Source of the DNA: Bacillus sp. SJS | GTDB taxonomy: Bacteria; Bacillota; Bacilli; Bacillales; Bacillaceae | Direction of reading: 5' to 3' | Assembly (NCBI RefSeq): GCF_000732485.2 | Contig: NZ_JAQV02000004.1 | Location: 62,001-126,000 of the forward strand | DNA: 64,000 nucleotides | In this document: positions 1 to 8,540 of the stretch, in pieces | Layout: each line of letters opens with the position of its first letter | Position numbering within the stretch: position 1 is the first letter of the stretch | Program-made: the position numbers and the translations under genes | Notes under the pieces: model-generated | Seen by the model: only the letters and a program-made list of their open reading frames with translations | Databases searched by the model: none | Told to the model about the DNA's origin: nothing

Positions 1-2
1 GG

Positions 3-653
3 TTAATTGACCTGTATCAAATCTTTTAGCTTTTCATACGTCTTATCTCCGATTCCTGAAACCTCTTTTAATTCATCTTCCGATTTAAACTTCCCATTTT
101 CATCCCTGTATGCTAAAATGGCTTCCGCTTTAGACGGGCCAATCCCCGGAAGTGTCTGCAGATCTTCCAAAGCGGCAGTGTTCAGATTAACCTTTTTTGA
201 ATCTGGTGAAGCATTGCCGTGCGCAGTGCCGATTCCCTGAGACGGCTCTGCTTCAGCTGTTTCTCCCTTTGCCGGTATATAAATGGCTGTACCATCCTCT
301 AAAACCGCAGCTAAATTAATTAGCTTTCCATCTGCAGATTCCAATAATCCTCCTGCATGCTCAACCGCATCCTTCACCCTGGAGCCTTCCCATAATTCAT
401 AAACTCCCGGCCGCTGGACAGATCCTTTTACATCCACCATAAAACCTTCCTTTTTAGCGCTCGTTTTCTTTTGAGCTTCTGGCTCATTGAAGACTTCCGC
501 TTCACTGGCAGCCTGAATTTCAGCTTCTGCAGGAATCTCCTGAGCTTTTTCAGCCTTATCCGGCAGTTCTCTTGAAAACATAAAAAATACCCCGGCCAGC
601 AGAATGAGAGACCCTGCAATCAAAAGCACCTTATACTTCTGAATAAAATCCAT
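3..653 (-). CDS. comEA: Competence DNA receptor ComEA
   Basis: DNA-binding membrane protein of the natural transformation machinery; the family binds incoming double-stranded DNA outside the membrane. The 216-residue product has an N-terminal membrane anchor (about residues 8-27), an acidic, Glu/Ala-rich linker (31-66), an SLBB domain (about 70-128) and a C-terminal pair of helix-hairpin-helix motifs (LPGIGPSKAEAIL near 168-180 and VSGIGDKTY near 198-206). The start is backed by an AGAGGTG Shine-Dalgarno five bases upstream. It is divergent from comER, as in B. subtilis; the rest of the comE operon (comEB, comEC) would lie to the left of the window. No obvious ComK box was found in the short divergent region. 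Confidence 0.95.
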   Translation of the reverse strand: MDFIQKYKVLLIAGSLILLAGVFFMFSRELPDKAEKAQEIPAEAEIQAASEAEVFNEPEAQKKTSAKKEGFMVDVKGSVQRPGVYELWEGSRVKDAVEHAGGLLESADGKLINLAAVLEDGTAIYIPAKGETAEAEPSQGIGTAHGNASPDSKKVNLNTAALEDLQTLPGIGPSKAEAILAYRDENGKFKSEDELKEVSGIGDKTYEKLKDLIQVN

Positions 654-743
654 TCCATCACCTCTAATGATTATATTTGGTATAAGTAAAATAGGAGCTG
701 CATAATGTGTAGGAGAATAGGCAAGTGAAGGAGGGGAAAGCCA

Positions 744-1571
744 TTGAACATCGGTTTTATTGGAACGGGAAATATGGGAAGGATTCTTATCGAGGCTTTC
801 GTTGAATCAGCGGCGGTAAAACCCCGGGAGATCCATATTACGAATCGGACTTTAGAAAAAGCTCACCATATACAATCGCAGTTTCCAGGAATACATGTAA
901 GCGAAAACAGCGAAGAAATCGCGAGAATATGCTCTTTGATCTTCCTTTGCGTGAAGCCGCTTGATCTGCATCCTTTAGTGACGCGCCTTTCGCCTCAGCT
1001 TACAAAAGATCAATGTTTAATCTCAATAACGAGTCCGGTTTCAGCAAATCTTCTTGAATCCATTTCTCCCTGTCAGACGGCCAGAGTGATACCAAGTATT
1101 ACAAACCGTGCACTAAGCGGAATATCGCTCATTACTTTTGGAAAAACATGCTCAGAAGAGAACCGGGCTAAAATTCTTCAGTTATGCGCGCAAATATCAG
1201 AACCTGTGCTAATAGAAGAGGATGTAACCAGAGTTGCATCTGATATCGTGAGCTGCGGGCCTGCATTTTTCAGCTACCTCCTTCAGCGTTTTACTGATGC
1301 GGCCGTTCAGGAAACACAAATCAGCAGGGAAATGGCGGAACAGCTTGCAGCAGGAATGATAACGGGAATGGGGAAATTGATTGAAACCGGGCATTACACG
1401 CTGCCTGGTCTGCAGAAAAAGGTTTGTGTAAAAGGCGGAGTCACCGGAGAAGGAATCGGCATTCTTGAAAAGGAGCTTGGGAACGTATTTGAGCACTTAT
1501 TCAGGAAGACACATGAGAAGTTTGATGAAGATCTTTCGCTTGTCGGGGATCAATTCAGGAGCCATCACTAA
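744..1571 (+). CDS. comER: ComER, pyrroline-5-carboxylate reductase-like protein
   Basis: A 275-residue protein of the ProC (pyrroline-5-carboxylate reductase) fold, with an N-terminal Rossmann motif GFIGTGNMG and the C-terminal helical dimerisation segment of the family (VKGGVTGEGIG). In B. subtilis ComER is encoded divergently from comE and is linked to sporulation/biofilm entry rather than proven proline synthesis. Start is TTG with an AAGGAGGGG site at 728-736. It is the first plus-strand gene and runs convergently into yqeM, sharing a bidirectional terminator. The enzymatic substrate remains an inference. Confidence 0.92.
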   Translation: MNIGFIGTGNMGRILIEAFVESAAVKPREIHITNRTLEKAHHIQSQFPGIHVSENSEEIARICSLIFLCVKPLDLHPLVTRLSPQLTKDQCLISITSPVSANLLESISPCQTARVIPSITNRALSGISLITFGKTCSEENRAKILQLCAQISEPVLIEEDVTRVASDIVSCGPAFFSYLLQRFTDAAVQETQISREMAEQLAAGMITGMGKLIETGHYTLPGLQKKVCVKGGVTGEGIGILEKELGNVFEHLFRKTHEKFDEDLSLVGDQFRSHH

Positions 1572-1621
1572 TTCAAATTCGTCATCGTTCTGTATAATCC
1601 TTCTATAAATTTTTAAAAAAG

Positions 1622-1651
1622 AAAAAAGGACGCAACTACGCGTCCTTTTTT
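1622..1651. terminator. Bidirectional terminator between comER and yqeM
   Basis: GGACGC/GCGTCC stem with a six-base loop, flanked by six A on the left and six T on the right, so it can end transcription from both converging genes. Confidence 0.88.
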
Positions 1652-2402
1652 AGTTCCTGGTTTTTTTGGCAGCAAAAAATATGCGCTCTGCCTCTTCACT
1701 TATCTCACCGGGCTGAAAATCACCAAACGACTCCAGCACTTCAAAGCCCGCATGATTGAGCCAAAGAATAAGTTTTTCAATTTCATATGTCCGCTGCTGA
1801 TGAAATTCATCAATTCGCCTGTAGCACTCATCATCCTCTTTGACGAAAAAGGTAAGCTCATGCTCAACTGAATGCTCTTTTTCCCCTTCAAAGCACTGCC
1901 AAATCAAACTCACATCATCACCGGCATCAGCAAATGTTGACCCCGTAAATATGTGTTTCATTTTATATATGGAGTGAATGTCAAAAAGGAAAAGCCCATC
2001 ATCATTCAGCATTTTGGCTGCCGCTCTGAAGGTGCTTTGCACATCTTGTTCTTCAAGCAAATAGTTTAGTGAATCGCAGGTAATGATAACAGCATCATAG
2101 GCAAGATCATGGCCCTCCATCTCTCTCATGTCCTGCTGAAAGAAACGAATGGGCATCTTCTTTTCTTCAGCTTTTTGGATGGCGAGAGCGAGCATGTCCT
2201 CACTTAAGTCTGCACCTGTCATCTCATAGCCTTTTTCATGAAGCAGCAAAGTGATTTCCCCAGTCCCGCAAGCAAGATCCATTACTTTTCTGCCTTTATT
2301 TCCGTACTTTATTATTAAGGAATCAAGCAAGTCTGCCCAATCCTGATAAGGAACATCCTCCATCAGATGATCATAGACACCCGCAAAGCCCTGATACATC
2401 AT
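1650..2402 (-). CDS. yqeM: Class I SAM-dependent methyltransferase YqeM
   Basis: 250-residue methyltransferase with the SAM-binding glycine loop VMDLACGTGEITL at about 40-52 and an acidic residue at the end of the next strand (GADLSEDM). Last gene of the yqeG-yqeM operon; its ATG overlaps the rsfS stop by four bases, which implies translational coupling. The same gene follows rsfS in B. subtilis. Its substrate is not known to me; the operon context (YqeH, RsfS, YhbY) suggests RNA or a translation-related target, which is only inference. Confidence 0.9.
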   Translation of the reverse strand: MMYQGFAGVYDHLMEDVPYQDWADLLDSLIIKYGNKGRKVMDLACGTGEITLLLHEKGYEMTGADLSEDMLALAIQKAEEKKMPIRFFQQDMREMEGHDLAYDAVIITCDSLNYLLEEQDVQSTFRAAAKMLNDDGLFLFDIHSIYKMKHIFTGSTFADAGDDVSLIWQCFEGEKEHSVEHELTFFVKEDDECYRRIDEFHQQRTYEIEKLILWLNHAGFEVLESFGDFQPGEISEEAERIFFAAKKTRN

Positions 2403-2755
2403 GCTTCAAGCAGCTTGGCCACATCTTCAGACGGGGCGTCTCCCCAAAGTTTTTCAAGATTGTAATAAAGGCGTTCATCGCGGTGAAAAACATGCGCTAT
2501 TACATCGCCAAGGTCCACGAGAATCCAGCGTGCTTCATCGAATCCTTCCATTTTTTTAACCTGAATTCCATGCTCGTCCGCTTTATCTTTAATTTCACGG
2601 GCAATCGCCTGAACTTGTTTATCTGAATTACCATGGCAAATTAAAAAATAATCCGCAATGAGTGATAATCCTTTCATTCGCAATGCGACCATATCTTCTG
2701 CTCTTTTATCATCTGCAGCAGCTGCAGCCAGTTTTAAAATGTCTTTTTCATTCAT
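2399..2755 (-). CDS. rsfS: Ribosome silencing factor RsfS
   Basis: 118-residue member of the RsfS/Iojap family (DUF143), which binds ribosomal protein uL14 and blocks 30S-50S joining under nutrient limitation. Family hallmarks seen are the DYFLICHGNSDKQVQAIA segment and the later ARWILVDLGDVIAHVF block. Four-base ATGA overlaps at both ends (with yqeK upstream and yqeM downstream) tie it tightly into the operon. Length is normal for the family. Confidence 0.96.
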   Translation of the reverse strand: MNEKDILKLAAAAADDKRAEDMVALRMKGLSLIADYFLICHGNSDKQVQAIAREIKDKADEHGIQVKKMEGFDEARWILVDLGDVIAHVFHRDERLYYNLEKLWGDAPSEDVAKLLEA

Positions 2756-3333
2756 TCTGAATTCAAATCCTCCCGTTTTGCTAAGATCAAATCGTTATAA
2801 GCTTCAATTGTCATTGGATAAACAGCCTGATTTTTCTTAAGCAAAAACATAATTGTGTTTTGCAATGATAGAATCATCGCTTCATTCAAGTCCCTTTTAG
2901 CAGCTTCTCTTGCCTCTTCTGCACCCGGAAACCTTCTTCCGGGTTCAATATAATCCGCAACATATATGACCTTTTCAAGCACGCTCATACCAGCCTTGCC
3001 TGATGTATGGTAACGGATTGCGTCAAGTACTTCCAGATCTTCTATACCCGCTTCTTTTTGGACAAGGTAAGCGCCTGCGGGTGCGTGCCATAATTCTTCG
3101 TTATGGATAAGCAGGTCTCTTCTCATGTTCTGATCGAGAATAATCTGCCTCATTTCTTCCTTTTGCCTGAACTTTGCATAGTCGTGGAAAATAGCAGCCA
3201 TTTCTGCCTTCCTAAAGTCCGCGCCATATTTTCCCGCAAGTTCAATAGCCGTTTCCATAACACCAAGGGTGTGCTGATAGCGATGGTCTGTCAGCTGTTC
3301 CTTTACAATAGCTAAAGCTTGCTTACGTTCCAT
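2752..3333 (-). CDS. yqeK: HD-domain Ap4A hydrolase YqeK
   Basis: 193-residue HD-domain phosphohydrolase; the family hydrolyses diadenosine tetraphosphate symmetrically to ADP. Visible metal-ligand residues are the early His (HTLGV, about 21), the HD pair in AAIFHDYAKF (about 50-51), and the later IRYHTSG and VIYVADYIEPGR segments. It overlaps the end of nadD by 11 bases and the start of rsfS by four. The GAAGGGG site before the ATG supports this start. Confidence 0.94.
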   Translation of the reverse strand: MERKQALAIVKEQLTDHRYQHTLGVMETAIELAGKYGADFRKAEMAAIFHDYAKFRQKEEMRQIILDQNMRRDLLIHNEELWHAPAGAYLVQKEAGIEDLEVLDAIRYHTSGKAGMSVLEKVIYVADYIEPGRRFPGAEEAREAAKRDLNEAMILSLQNTIMFLLKKNQAVYPMTIEAYNDLILAKREDLNSE

Positions 3334-3892
3334 ACAGCCCCTTCTCCTTAATAAAGTCCATTATTTTATCCTGCATCAGATAACTCGTTGTTATGCCTTG
3401 TTCAATCCGGTTCCTGATCATCGATGATGATACGTCAAATTGAGGAACGTCGACCATAGTTAAATTGTAGTTTGTAGCCGGAGAATAGCCCGGCCTGCCG
3501 ACACCCACAAACCGAACCATAGATAAAAGCTGATCGACCCGGTTCCATTTTGGCAAATACTCAATCATATCTGCTCCTATAATAAAAGAAAAATGATAGT
3601 CCGGGTATTTTTCCTTTAACAGCACAATCGTATCATATGTATAGGAAGGACCGGTCCTTTCAAGTTCAATGGGTTCCACCAGGAATCCTTCTTTTCCGCT
3701 GACAGCAAGCTTGAGCATTTCGCACCGGTCGATAGGACTTGAATGCTCTTCATCCTGTTTATGAGGAGGAAGGCTGTTTGGCAAAAACCATATTTCATCC
3801 AATGACAGGGCAGCCTTTACTTCGCTGGCCATAAGCAGGTGACCGTAATGGGGCGGATCAAAAGTTCCGCCAAAAACGCCAATTTCCTTCAT
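3323..3892 (-). CDS. nadD: Nicotinate-nucleotide adenylyltransferase NadD
   Basis: Makes nicotinate adenine dinucleotide from NaMN and ATP in NAD synthesis. The nucleotidyltransferase signature GGTFDPPHYGH lies at the N-terminus, and SSSMIRNRI is the ATP-binding (S/T)xxxIR motif near the C-terminus. I place the start at the ATG at 3892 (189 aa): it has AAGGGG upstream and matches the family's N-terminus; the open frame extends to 3973, but that extension would overlap yhbY and has no family counterpart. Confidence 0.96.
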   Translation of the reverse strand: MKEIGVFGGTFDPPHYGHLLMASEVKAALSLDEIWFLPNSLPPHKQDEEHSSPIDRCEMLKLAVSGKEGFLVEPIELERTGPSYTYDTIVLLKEKYPDYHFSFIIGADMIEYLPKWNRVDQLLSMVRFVGVGRPGYSPATNYNLTMVDVPQFDVSSSMIRNRIEQGITTSYLMQDKIMDFIKEKGLYGT

Positions 3893-3908
3893 CCTTAAAT
3901 CCCCTTCG

Positions 3909-4202
3909 TCAGTTAGGAAGCTTAATCTGCTTATTCTCCCGTGATTCTTTATAAAGGACAATCGTATTACCAATAACTTGAACTAGCTCCGCTCTTGCTC
4001 CTCTGGATAGTCTGTCGGCAACTTCATCTTTATCTTCATCACAGTTTTGAAGAATGCTTACCTTAAGAAGTTCTCTTCCCTCTAAAGCTTCTTCAATTTG
4101 CTTAATCATATTATCATTGACGCCGCCCTTTCCTACTTGAAAAATAGGGTTAAGATGGTGTGCTTCCGCACGTAAAAAACGTTTTTGTTTACCTGTAAGC
4201 AT
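3909..4202 (-). CDS. yhbY: Ribosome assembly RNA-binding protein YhbY
   Basis: 97-residue CRS1/YhbY (CRM) domain protein that associates with pre-50S particles. The hallmark GKGGV loop is seen in FQVGKGGVNDNM, preceded by the LTGKQKRFLRAEAHHL start typical of the family. ATG follows GGAGG by eight bases; aroE ends one base upstream, so the two are coupled. B. subtilis calls this gene yqeI. Confidence 0.95.
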   Translation of the reverse strand: MLTGKQKRFLRAEAHHLNPIFQVGKGGVNDNMIKQIEEALEGRELLKVSILQNCDEDKDEVADRLSRGARAELVQVIGNTIVLYKESRENKQIKLPN

Positions 4203-4203
4203 G

Positions 4204-5040
4204 TTAATTACCTCCTAATTTTTCCATAACCACTGATTCCATAATTTGAATGTCGGGCATTATACCTGTCCAGTAACGGAAGGAAAGCGCAGCCTGATAA
4301 ATAAACATCCCAACCCCCGTAACAGTGCGGCAGCCACGCTGCTCCGCATCCTTCATAAAAGCTGTTTTTACCGGGTTGTATATAATATCACTTACGAGCG
4401 TTCCTTCTGTAATATTTTCCAGGGAAATCGGCTGATCATTCAATTTCGGTGCCATTCCAATAGAGGTTGTCTGAATGACAAGCTGGTATTCACCAAGATG
4501 GTACTCAGCTTCCTCCAAACTTAATGGCCGGCCAGGAACAGACAAATCACATTCCCGGATGATCGCCTCCGCTTTTTCTTTTGTTCTGTTCGCCAGATCT
4601 ATTCTTCCCGTTTGAGCGTGTGCCAGTGCCGTATAGATCCCTCTTGCAGCTCCGCCTGCTCCAATAATTAAGCAATTCATTTCAGACAGCGGGGATGCTA
4701 AATATGGTTTGATGGACTCCAAATACCCGGGTCCATCTGTATTATATCCGGTCAAAACTCCGTTGCGGTTTACGATGGTGTTGACCGCTCCCATTTCTGT
4801 AGCGGTTTTATCCACATGATCTAAATAGGCGAGTACGTTCTCTTTATGGGGAATGGTTACGTTCACTCCCTTTATGCCAAGAGCCCTCATTCCGTTTATT
4901 GCTGCACCAAGCTGGTCTTTTTCAACATGAAACCTGTGATAGACTGCATCCAATTTCTGGTCCGAAAAGGAACGGTTATGGATTTCAGGTGACATGGAAT
5001 GGCCAACGGGACATCCGATTATACCATATAAATCTGACAT
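4204..5040 (-). CDS. aroE: Shikimate dehydrogenase AroE
   Basis: 278-residue NADPH-dependent 3-dehydroshikimate reductase of aromatic amino acid synthesis. The shikimate-binding GHSMSPEIHN, catalytic Lys in NVTIPHKENV, the NTDG motif and the nucleotide-binding GAGGAARG loop are all present. Start ATG is preceded by AAAGGGGGA. The gene sits between yqeH and yhbY, the B. subtilis arrangement. Confidence 0.97.
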   Translation of the reverse strand: MSDLYGIIGCPVGHSMSPEIHNRSFSDQKLDAVYHRFHVEKDQLGAAINGMRALGIKGVNVTIPHKENVLAYLDHVDKTATEMGAVNTIVNRNGVLTGYNTDGPGYLESIKPYLASPLSEMNCLIIGAGGAARGIYTALAHAQTGRIDLANRTKEKAEAIIRECDLSVPGRPLSLEEAEYHLGEYQLVIQTTSIGMAPKLNDQPISLENITEGTLVSDIIYNPVKTAFMKDAEQRGCRTVTGVGMFIYQAALSFRYWTGIMPDIQIMESVVMEKLGGN

Positions 5041-5066
5041 TTAAGCTCCCCCTTTAAAGAAGTGCT

Positions 5067-6170
5067 TCAGATAAGCGAAGTTCTTAAGCCTACATACACA
5101 CCTTTTGGTGCATAGGCAACAATTTTCTTATTGGGTTCGTTCACTGTAACCCAGCCTAAGCCTGAAAATACAATGTCCGTTTTTTCGTTCTTTATTGTAA
5201 ACGTATGCGGAACAAGCTCTGGAAACTCTTCAAGCTGATCAGGTCTTGGCGGAGATAAAAGTTCTCCTCGATGGGTCTCATATAGAGTATCCGCCTGCTC
5301 GAGCTTAGTACGGTGAATATAGAGCTCATTCGGGATGTAGCAGGTGAAAGTACTCCTTCCTCCCTGAATAAAATCGAACCTTGCCAGGCCTCCAAAGAAC
5401 AAAGTCTGTTCTTCATTCAGCTGGAATACTTTGGGCTTGATTTCTTTTTTGGGGGATAGGAGCTTCAAATCGTCCTGATTCACAAAATGAGCCATCTGAT
5501 GATGATTAATAATCCCAGGAGTGTCATAAAGTGCAGATCCGTCATCTAGAGGAATTTCTATTAAATCAAGGGTCGTTCCAGGGTAGTGAGAGGTTGTAAT
5601 CAGATCCTGCTCTCCAGCCACTTCTTTAATGATGCGGTTAATAAATGTAGATTTCCCTACATTCGTACAGCCAACCACATAGACATCTTTTCCATCACGA
5701 TAATGTTCAATCGCTTCGGCCACTTCTTTAACGCCCTGCCCTCTCGATGAACTCACTAAGAAAATATCGATTGGTTTCAGCCCGTTTTCTTTCGCTTCCC
5801 GCTGCATCCATTGAATCAGCTTTTGTTTCTTGACTGATTTAGGCAGAATGTCAGCCTTATTAGCTACCAGCAAAATGGGATTGTTTCCTGCAAAACGCTG
5901 TATCCCGCTAATCCAGCTCCCGTTAAAATCAAAGATATCGACAATCTTAACGATCAGTGAGTCTGTTTCTCCAACTCCATGAAGAATTTTTAAAAAATCA
6001 GCATCAGTCAGAGCCACGTCCTGAATTTCATTATAATTTTTCAGCCTGAAGCAACGCTGGCATATAACTGGTTCTCTCAGCAGTGCGCTTGGAGGGGTAT
6101 ATCCAACTCCTTCAGGATTCTCTGTTTGAATAACGGCTCCGCAGCCAACACAGGTAATTTCTTCTCTCAC
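5067..6170 (-). CDS. yqeH: Circularly permuted ribosome-assembly GTPase YqeH
   Basis: GTPase needed for 30S biogenesis. It has an N-terminal zinc finger (CVGC ... CQRC), followed by a circularly permuted GTPase domain in which NKAD (G4) precedes TNVGKST (G1) and DTPG (G3), then the C-terminal domain. I choose the GTG at 6170 (367 aa): GGGAGG lies seven bases upstream and the GTG overlaps the yqeG TGA as GTGA. The in-frame ATG at 6185 sits on top of that Shine-Dalgarno and is unlikely to be used. Confidence 0.95.
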   Translation of the reverse strand: MREEITCVGCGAVIQTENPEGVGYTPPSALLREPVICQRCFRLKNYNEIQDVALTDADFLKILHGVGETDSLIVKIVDIFDFNGSWISGIQRFAGNNPILLVANKADILPKSVKKQKLIQWMQREAKENGLKPIDIFLVSSSRGQGVKEVAEAIEHYRDGKDVYVVGCTNVGKSTFINRIIKEVAGEQDLITTSHYPGTTLDLIEIPLDDGSALYDTPGIINHHQMAHFVNQDDLKLLSPKKEIKPKVFQLNEEQTLFFGGLARFDFIQGGRSTFTCYIPNELYIHRTKLEQADTLYETHRGELLSPPRPDQLEEFPELVPHTFTIKNEKTDIVFSGLGWVTVNEPNKKIVAYAPKGVYVGLRTSLI

Positions 6171-6688
6171 TTCTTTTCCTCCCATTGAATCATGCCTTTT
6201 TTCTTTAAAGTATCCATGATTCGGCGCTCAATTTTACGGTTGAATTTCGTCATGGCTCCATCTGTAGAAGCTACAGGAACTACAAGAATTGTATGGAATC
6301 CGTTCCGGTTTCCTCCAAGTACATCCGTAAGGAGCTGATCTCCGATCACAACTACTTCCTCTTTTTTTAGCTGCATATCATTAATGGCTTTCCTGAATGC
6401 ACGGCCCATCGGCTTCCTGGCTTTATAGATGAACGGAATACGCAGAGGATCTGAAAAATCCTTCACGCGTTTTTCCACGTTATTTGATACAATGGTAACT
6501 TTAATTCCGCTGTCGTTCATCTCTTTGAACCACTCGATCAATTTGGGCGTTGCACTGGGCCTGTCCCATTCAACAAGTGTGTTATCCAAGTCCGTGATAA
6601 TGCCTTTTATATTGCGTTCCTTAAGCTTGTAAGGGTTAATCTCAAAAATACTCTTAACAAATTCGCCTGGTAAAAACATTTTTAACAA
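6167..6688 (-). CDS. yqeG: HAD-family phosphatase YqeG
   Basis: HAD IIIA phosphatase; motif I is DLDNTLVEWD, with VTIVSNN as motif II and VVIGDQLLTDV as motif III/IV. I choose the TTG at 6688 (173 aa), because AGAGGTG lies eight bases upstream and the product then begins LLKMFLPGEFV, matching the family; an ATG at 6721 gives 11 extra residues but has only a weak, too-close site. First gene of the operon, divergent from sda. Substrate unknown. Confidence 0.93.
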   Translation of the reverse strand: MLKMFLPGEFVKSIFEINPYKLKERNIKGIITDLDNTLVEWDRPSATPKLIEWFKEMNDSGIKVTIVSNNVEKRVKDFSDPLRIPFIYKARKPMGRAFRKAINDMQLKKEEVVVIGDQLLTDVLGGNRNGFHTILVVPVASTDGAMTKFNRKIERRIMDTLKKKGMIQWEEKK

Positions 6689-6830
6689 GGGGCTCACACC
6701 TCTAAGTTCATATTTAGCCATTCTCCATCTTACCCAATTTCGACAAATCTTTCAAAAAAATCTTCAAAAATCGCGGATTAATGGTAATATAAAGAAAATT
6801 TTTCGACAGATACCGGCTCTTTCCTACACC

Positions 6831-6929
6831 TGTGGATAACTATATACACATTATCCACCCTTTTATTTCAAAATTTTCCAGGTTTATAAACAACCTACTA
6901 ACAGGTTATCCACTTTTACTTGTGGATAA
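6831..6929. promoter_or_regulatory. Cluster of four DnaA-box-like sites upstream of sda
   Basis: Two perfect copies of the DnaA box (TTATCCACA, read on the minus strand as TGTGGATAA) at 6831-6839 and 6921-6929, and two plus-strand copies with one final mismatch, TTATCCACC at 6851-6859 and TTATCCACT at 6906-6914. In B. subtilis DnaA binds between yqeG and sda, activates sda, and the same cluster is a chromosomal DnaA reservoir; the position here is identical. Confidence 0.9.
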
Positions 6930-7064
6930 CAGAACGATTGTTCCTCTACCTTAAACATGTTAGATTTAAGTCAGTCATAAAGAAACTACTATCCTATGCA
7001 CAGGGACAAGCATTTAGTCCATTTTTTCCAGGGAGGTGACCTGCCAATCATTTGGCCAGCCAGT

Positions 7065-7202
7065 ATGCGTAAATTATCCGATGAGCTGTTGATTGAATCT
7101 TATTATAAAGCAACAGAATTAAAACTCAGCCACGATTTTATCGAGTTAATCGAATCTGAAATAAAGCGCCGCTCTCTTGCCCACATGCTGAGAAACTCAT
7201 GA
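7065..7202 (+). CDS. sda: Sporulation checkpoint protein Sda
   Basis: 45-residue (from this ATG) histidine-kinase inhibitor that blocks KinA autophosphorylation and so delays Spo0A activation while replication is active. The product begins [20 protein letters not shown], near-identical to the B. subtilis protein, and forms the antiparallel helical hairpin of the family. The only strong Shine-Dalgarno (GGGAGGTGA, 7031-7039) lies 25 bases before this ATG; translation may instead begin at an in-frame ATC/ATT at 7047/7050, six residues upstream, as in the longer B. subtilis annotation. DnaA boxes precede it. Confidence 0.93.
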   Translation: MRKLSDELLIESYYKATELKLSHDFIELIESEIKRRSLAHMLRNS

Positions 7203-7334
7203 GGCAGGGGGTTGAGCGCTTTTCTTTTATTAAGCCATACCCTAAATCACAGAGCTCAAAATCATGAATGCATGCTATTATAACATGCCTGAACCCCTAA
7301 CCTCCACCCGGCCTGCAAGAAGACCTGAAGCAGA

Positions 7335-7354
7335 CACCTCAAGTAAATGAGGTG
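7335..7354. terminator. Hairpin after the YjcZ-like gene
   Basis: CACCTCA/TGAGGTG inverted repeat with a six-base loop, three bases beyond the stop of the small gene at 7357. There is no clear U-tract, so termination is uncertain; it may only protect the 3' end. Confidence 0.4.
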
Positions 7355-7356
7355 CC

Positions 7357-7530
7357 TTATCTGCAAGCTCCGCCATAGAACCAGTAATAGCCTCCAAAGA
7401 TCAGCAGCAATATGAAGGCGATAATGAGGACAGCATACCAGAATCCGTACGAAGCATTAGGGGGAATGTACGGGTATGGATAGGGCAGCGGACCACAGCC
7501 GGGACTGCACGGGTAAAATCCAACGGACAT
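7357..7530 (-). CDS. Small YjcZ-like sporulation membrane protein
   Basis: 57-residue protein: a Cys/Pro/Tyr/Gly-rich N-terminus (YPCSPGCGPLPYPYPY) followed by one hydrophobic segment (WYAVLIIAFILLLIFGG) and an aromatic tail. This resembles the YjcZ/YhaL class of tiny spore-associated membrane proteins, though the match is by composition and layout rather than a diagnostic motif. Start chosen at 7530 because of a near-perfect AGAAGGAGGTC site; the frame stays open to 7617 but those residues lack a ribosome binding site. It sits between sda and yqeF, all sporulation-era genes. Confidence 0.75.
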   Translation of the reverse strand: MSVGFYPCSPGCGPLPYPYPYIPPNASYGFWYAVLIIAFILLLIFGGYYWFYGGACR

Positions 7531-7625
7531 AAAATAGACCTCCTTCTGCGCGTTCTCCTTAGCATTGTATGTATGTACTATGCCAAGGTATAGGCTGCTG
7601 TCCGGACGTCTAATCAAATCGTCTA

Positions 7626-8348
7626 TTATTTCAATAAGCCGCTATCAAGAATTGCCTGATATAGAATCCTTGCGCCCTTTGGTGTCATATGATTGCCAGA
7701 TGGGTCAATTAATCCCGATGCAATTAAATCTGAATCTGTGTCTCCTCCCGCTGCCCTCACCATATTCCTCCAATGGTCAATAAGCGGGAGCTGTTCCCTC
7801 TTCGCAATCTCTCTTACAATATCGTTATAGGAATTATGCCAATTCCTTGCGCCTTTTCCTGCGTCATAATAGATTTTTTCATATCTGGAATAGTAAAGCT
7901 TGTCTTTCCCGTTTCCTTCAACAATTGGCAGGCATGTGATCAGAACTGGATGGCCGCCGTTTTTTCTTATTTCATCTATAAAATAAAGGAGATTCGCTTC
8001 AAACCGTTTTTTTTCAACCCTCGGCTCTCCGCTTTGCAAAACCACCGCATCATTAGTACCGAACATGATAAAGACAGTTTCAGGATGACGATTTAATACA
8101 TCCTTTTCCAATCGCTTTCTCGCATCCTCAGTTGTTTCTCCGCCTATACCCGCATTGTAAATAGTAACTTTCCCCTGCTGTGATAAATTGAGCAAGTTCA
8201 CCCACTTTTCATTTTCAGGATAATCTCTTATGGGGTAATTCGCTCCCCTTGTATTACTGTCTCCAAACGCCACCGTATTGTATTCGTTATTTCCTGCACC
8301 GCACCCGGCAGCGAGTAAGAGACATATGATAACCAAAAGCTTTTTCAA
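7626..8348 (-). CDS. yqeF: SGNH/GDSL-family lipoprotein YqeF
   Basis: Putative secreted esterase/lipase anchored as a lipoprotein. It has a hydrophobic signal ending in the lipobox LLAAGC, block I FGDSN with the nucleophile Ser, the block II Gly in NAGIGGET, block III GTNDAV and a C-terminal GNHMTPKG carrying the catalytic His. TTG at 8348 (240 aa) is preferred, six bases after GGAGGTG; a GTG at 8357 overlaps that site. B. subtilis yqeF has the same position next to sda. Substrate unknown. Confidence 0.88.
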   Translation of the reverse strand: MKKLLVIICLLLAAGCGAGNNEYNTVAFGDSNTRGANYPIRDYPENEKWVNLLNLSQQGKVTIYNAGIGGETTEDARKRLEKDVLNRHPETVFIMFGTNDAVVLQSGEPRVEKKRFEANLLYFIDEIRKNGGHPVLITCLPIVEGNGKDKLYYSRYEKIYYDAGKGARNWHNSYNDIVREIAKREQLPLIDHWRNMVRAAGGDTDSDLIASGLIDPSGNHMTPKGARILYQAILDSGLLK

Positions 8349-8464
8349 CTCCTGCACCTCCGTAAGCTATAAAACACTATAATATAGAACTGACTGTGTT
8401 TCAACCAGCTAAAGCATGTTCAGCTTGCCGGTTTCACTATTCTCAACTTTATGATGGTAAACAG

Positions 8465-8495
8465 ACACGGGCAGGCCCTCTCTTACATACACATA
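8465..8495 (+). promoter_or_regulatory. Possible sporulation-sigma promoter of sigK
   Basis: ACAC at 8465-8468 and CATACACA at 8486-8493, 17 bases apart, resemble the -35/-10 pair of a sigma-E/sigma-K promoter about 50 bases before the sigK start. The -35 is poor for sigma-E, which is the known first activator of sigK, so this is a weak assignment. Confidence 0.3.
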
Positions 8496-8540
8496 ATTAA
8501 ATAGGCGATTGCCTACATAACGACCCTTGGAGGTGCTTAT

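Noticed and set aside
654-743. ComK box between comEA and comER
   Set aside because: No pair of AAAA-N5-TTTT motifs could be found, although comEA is ComK-controlled in B. subtilis.
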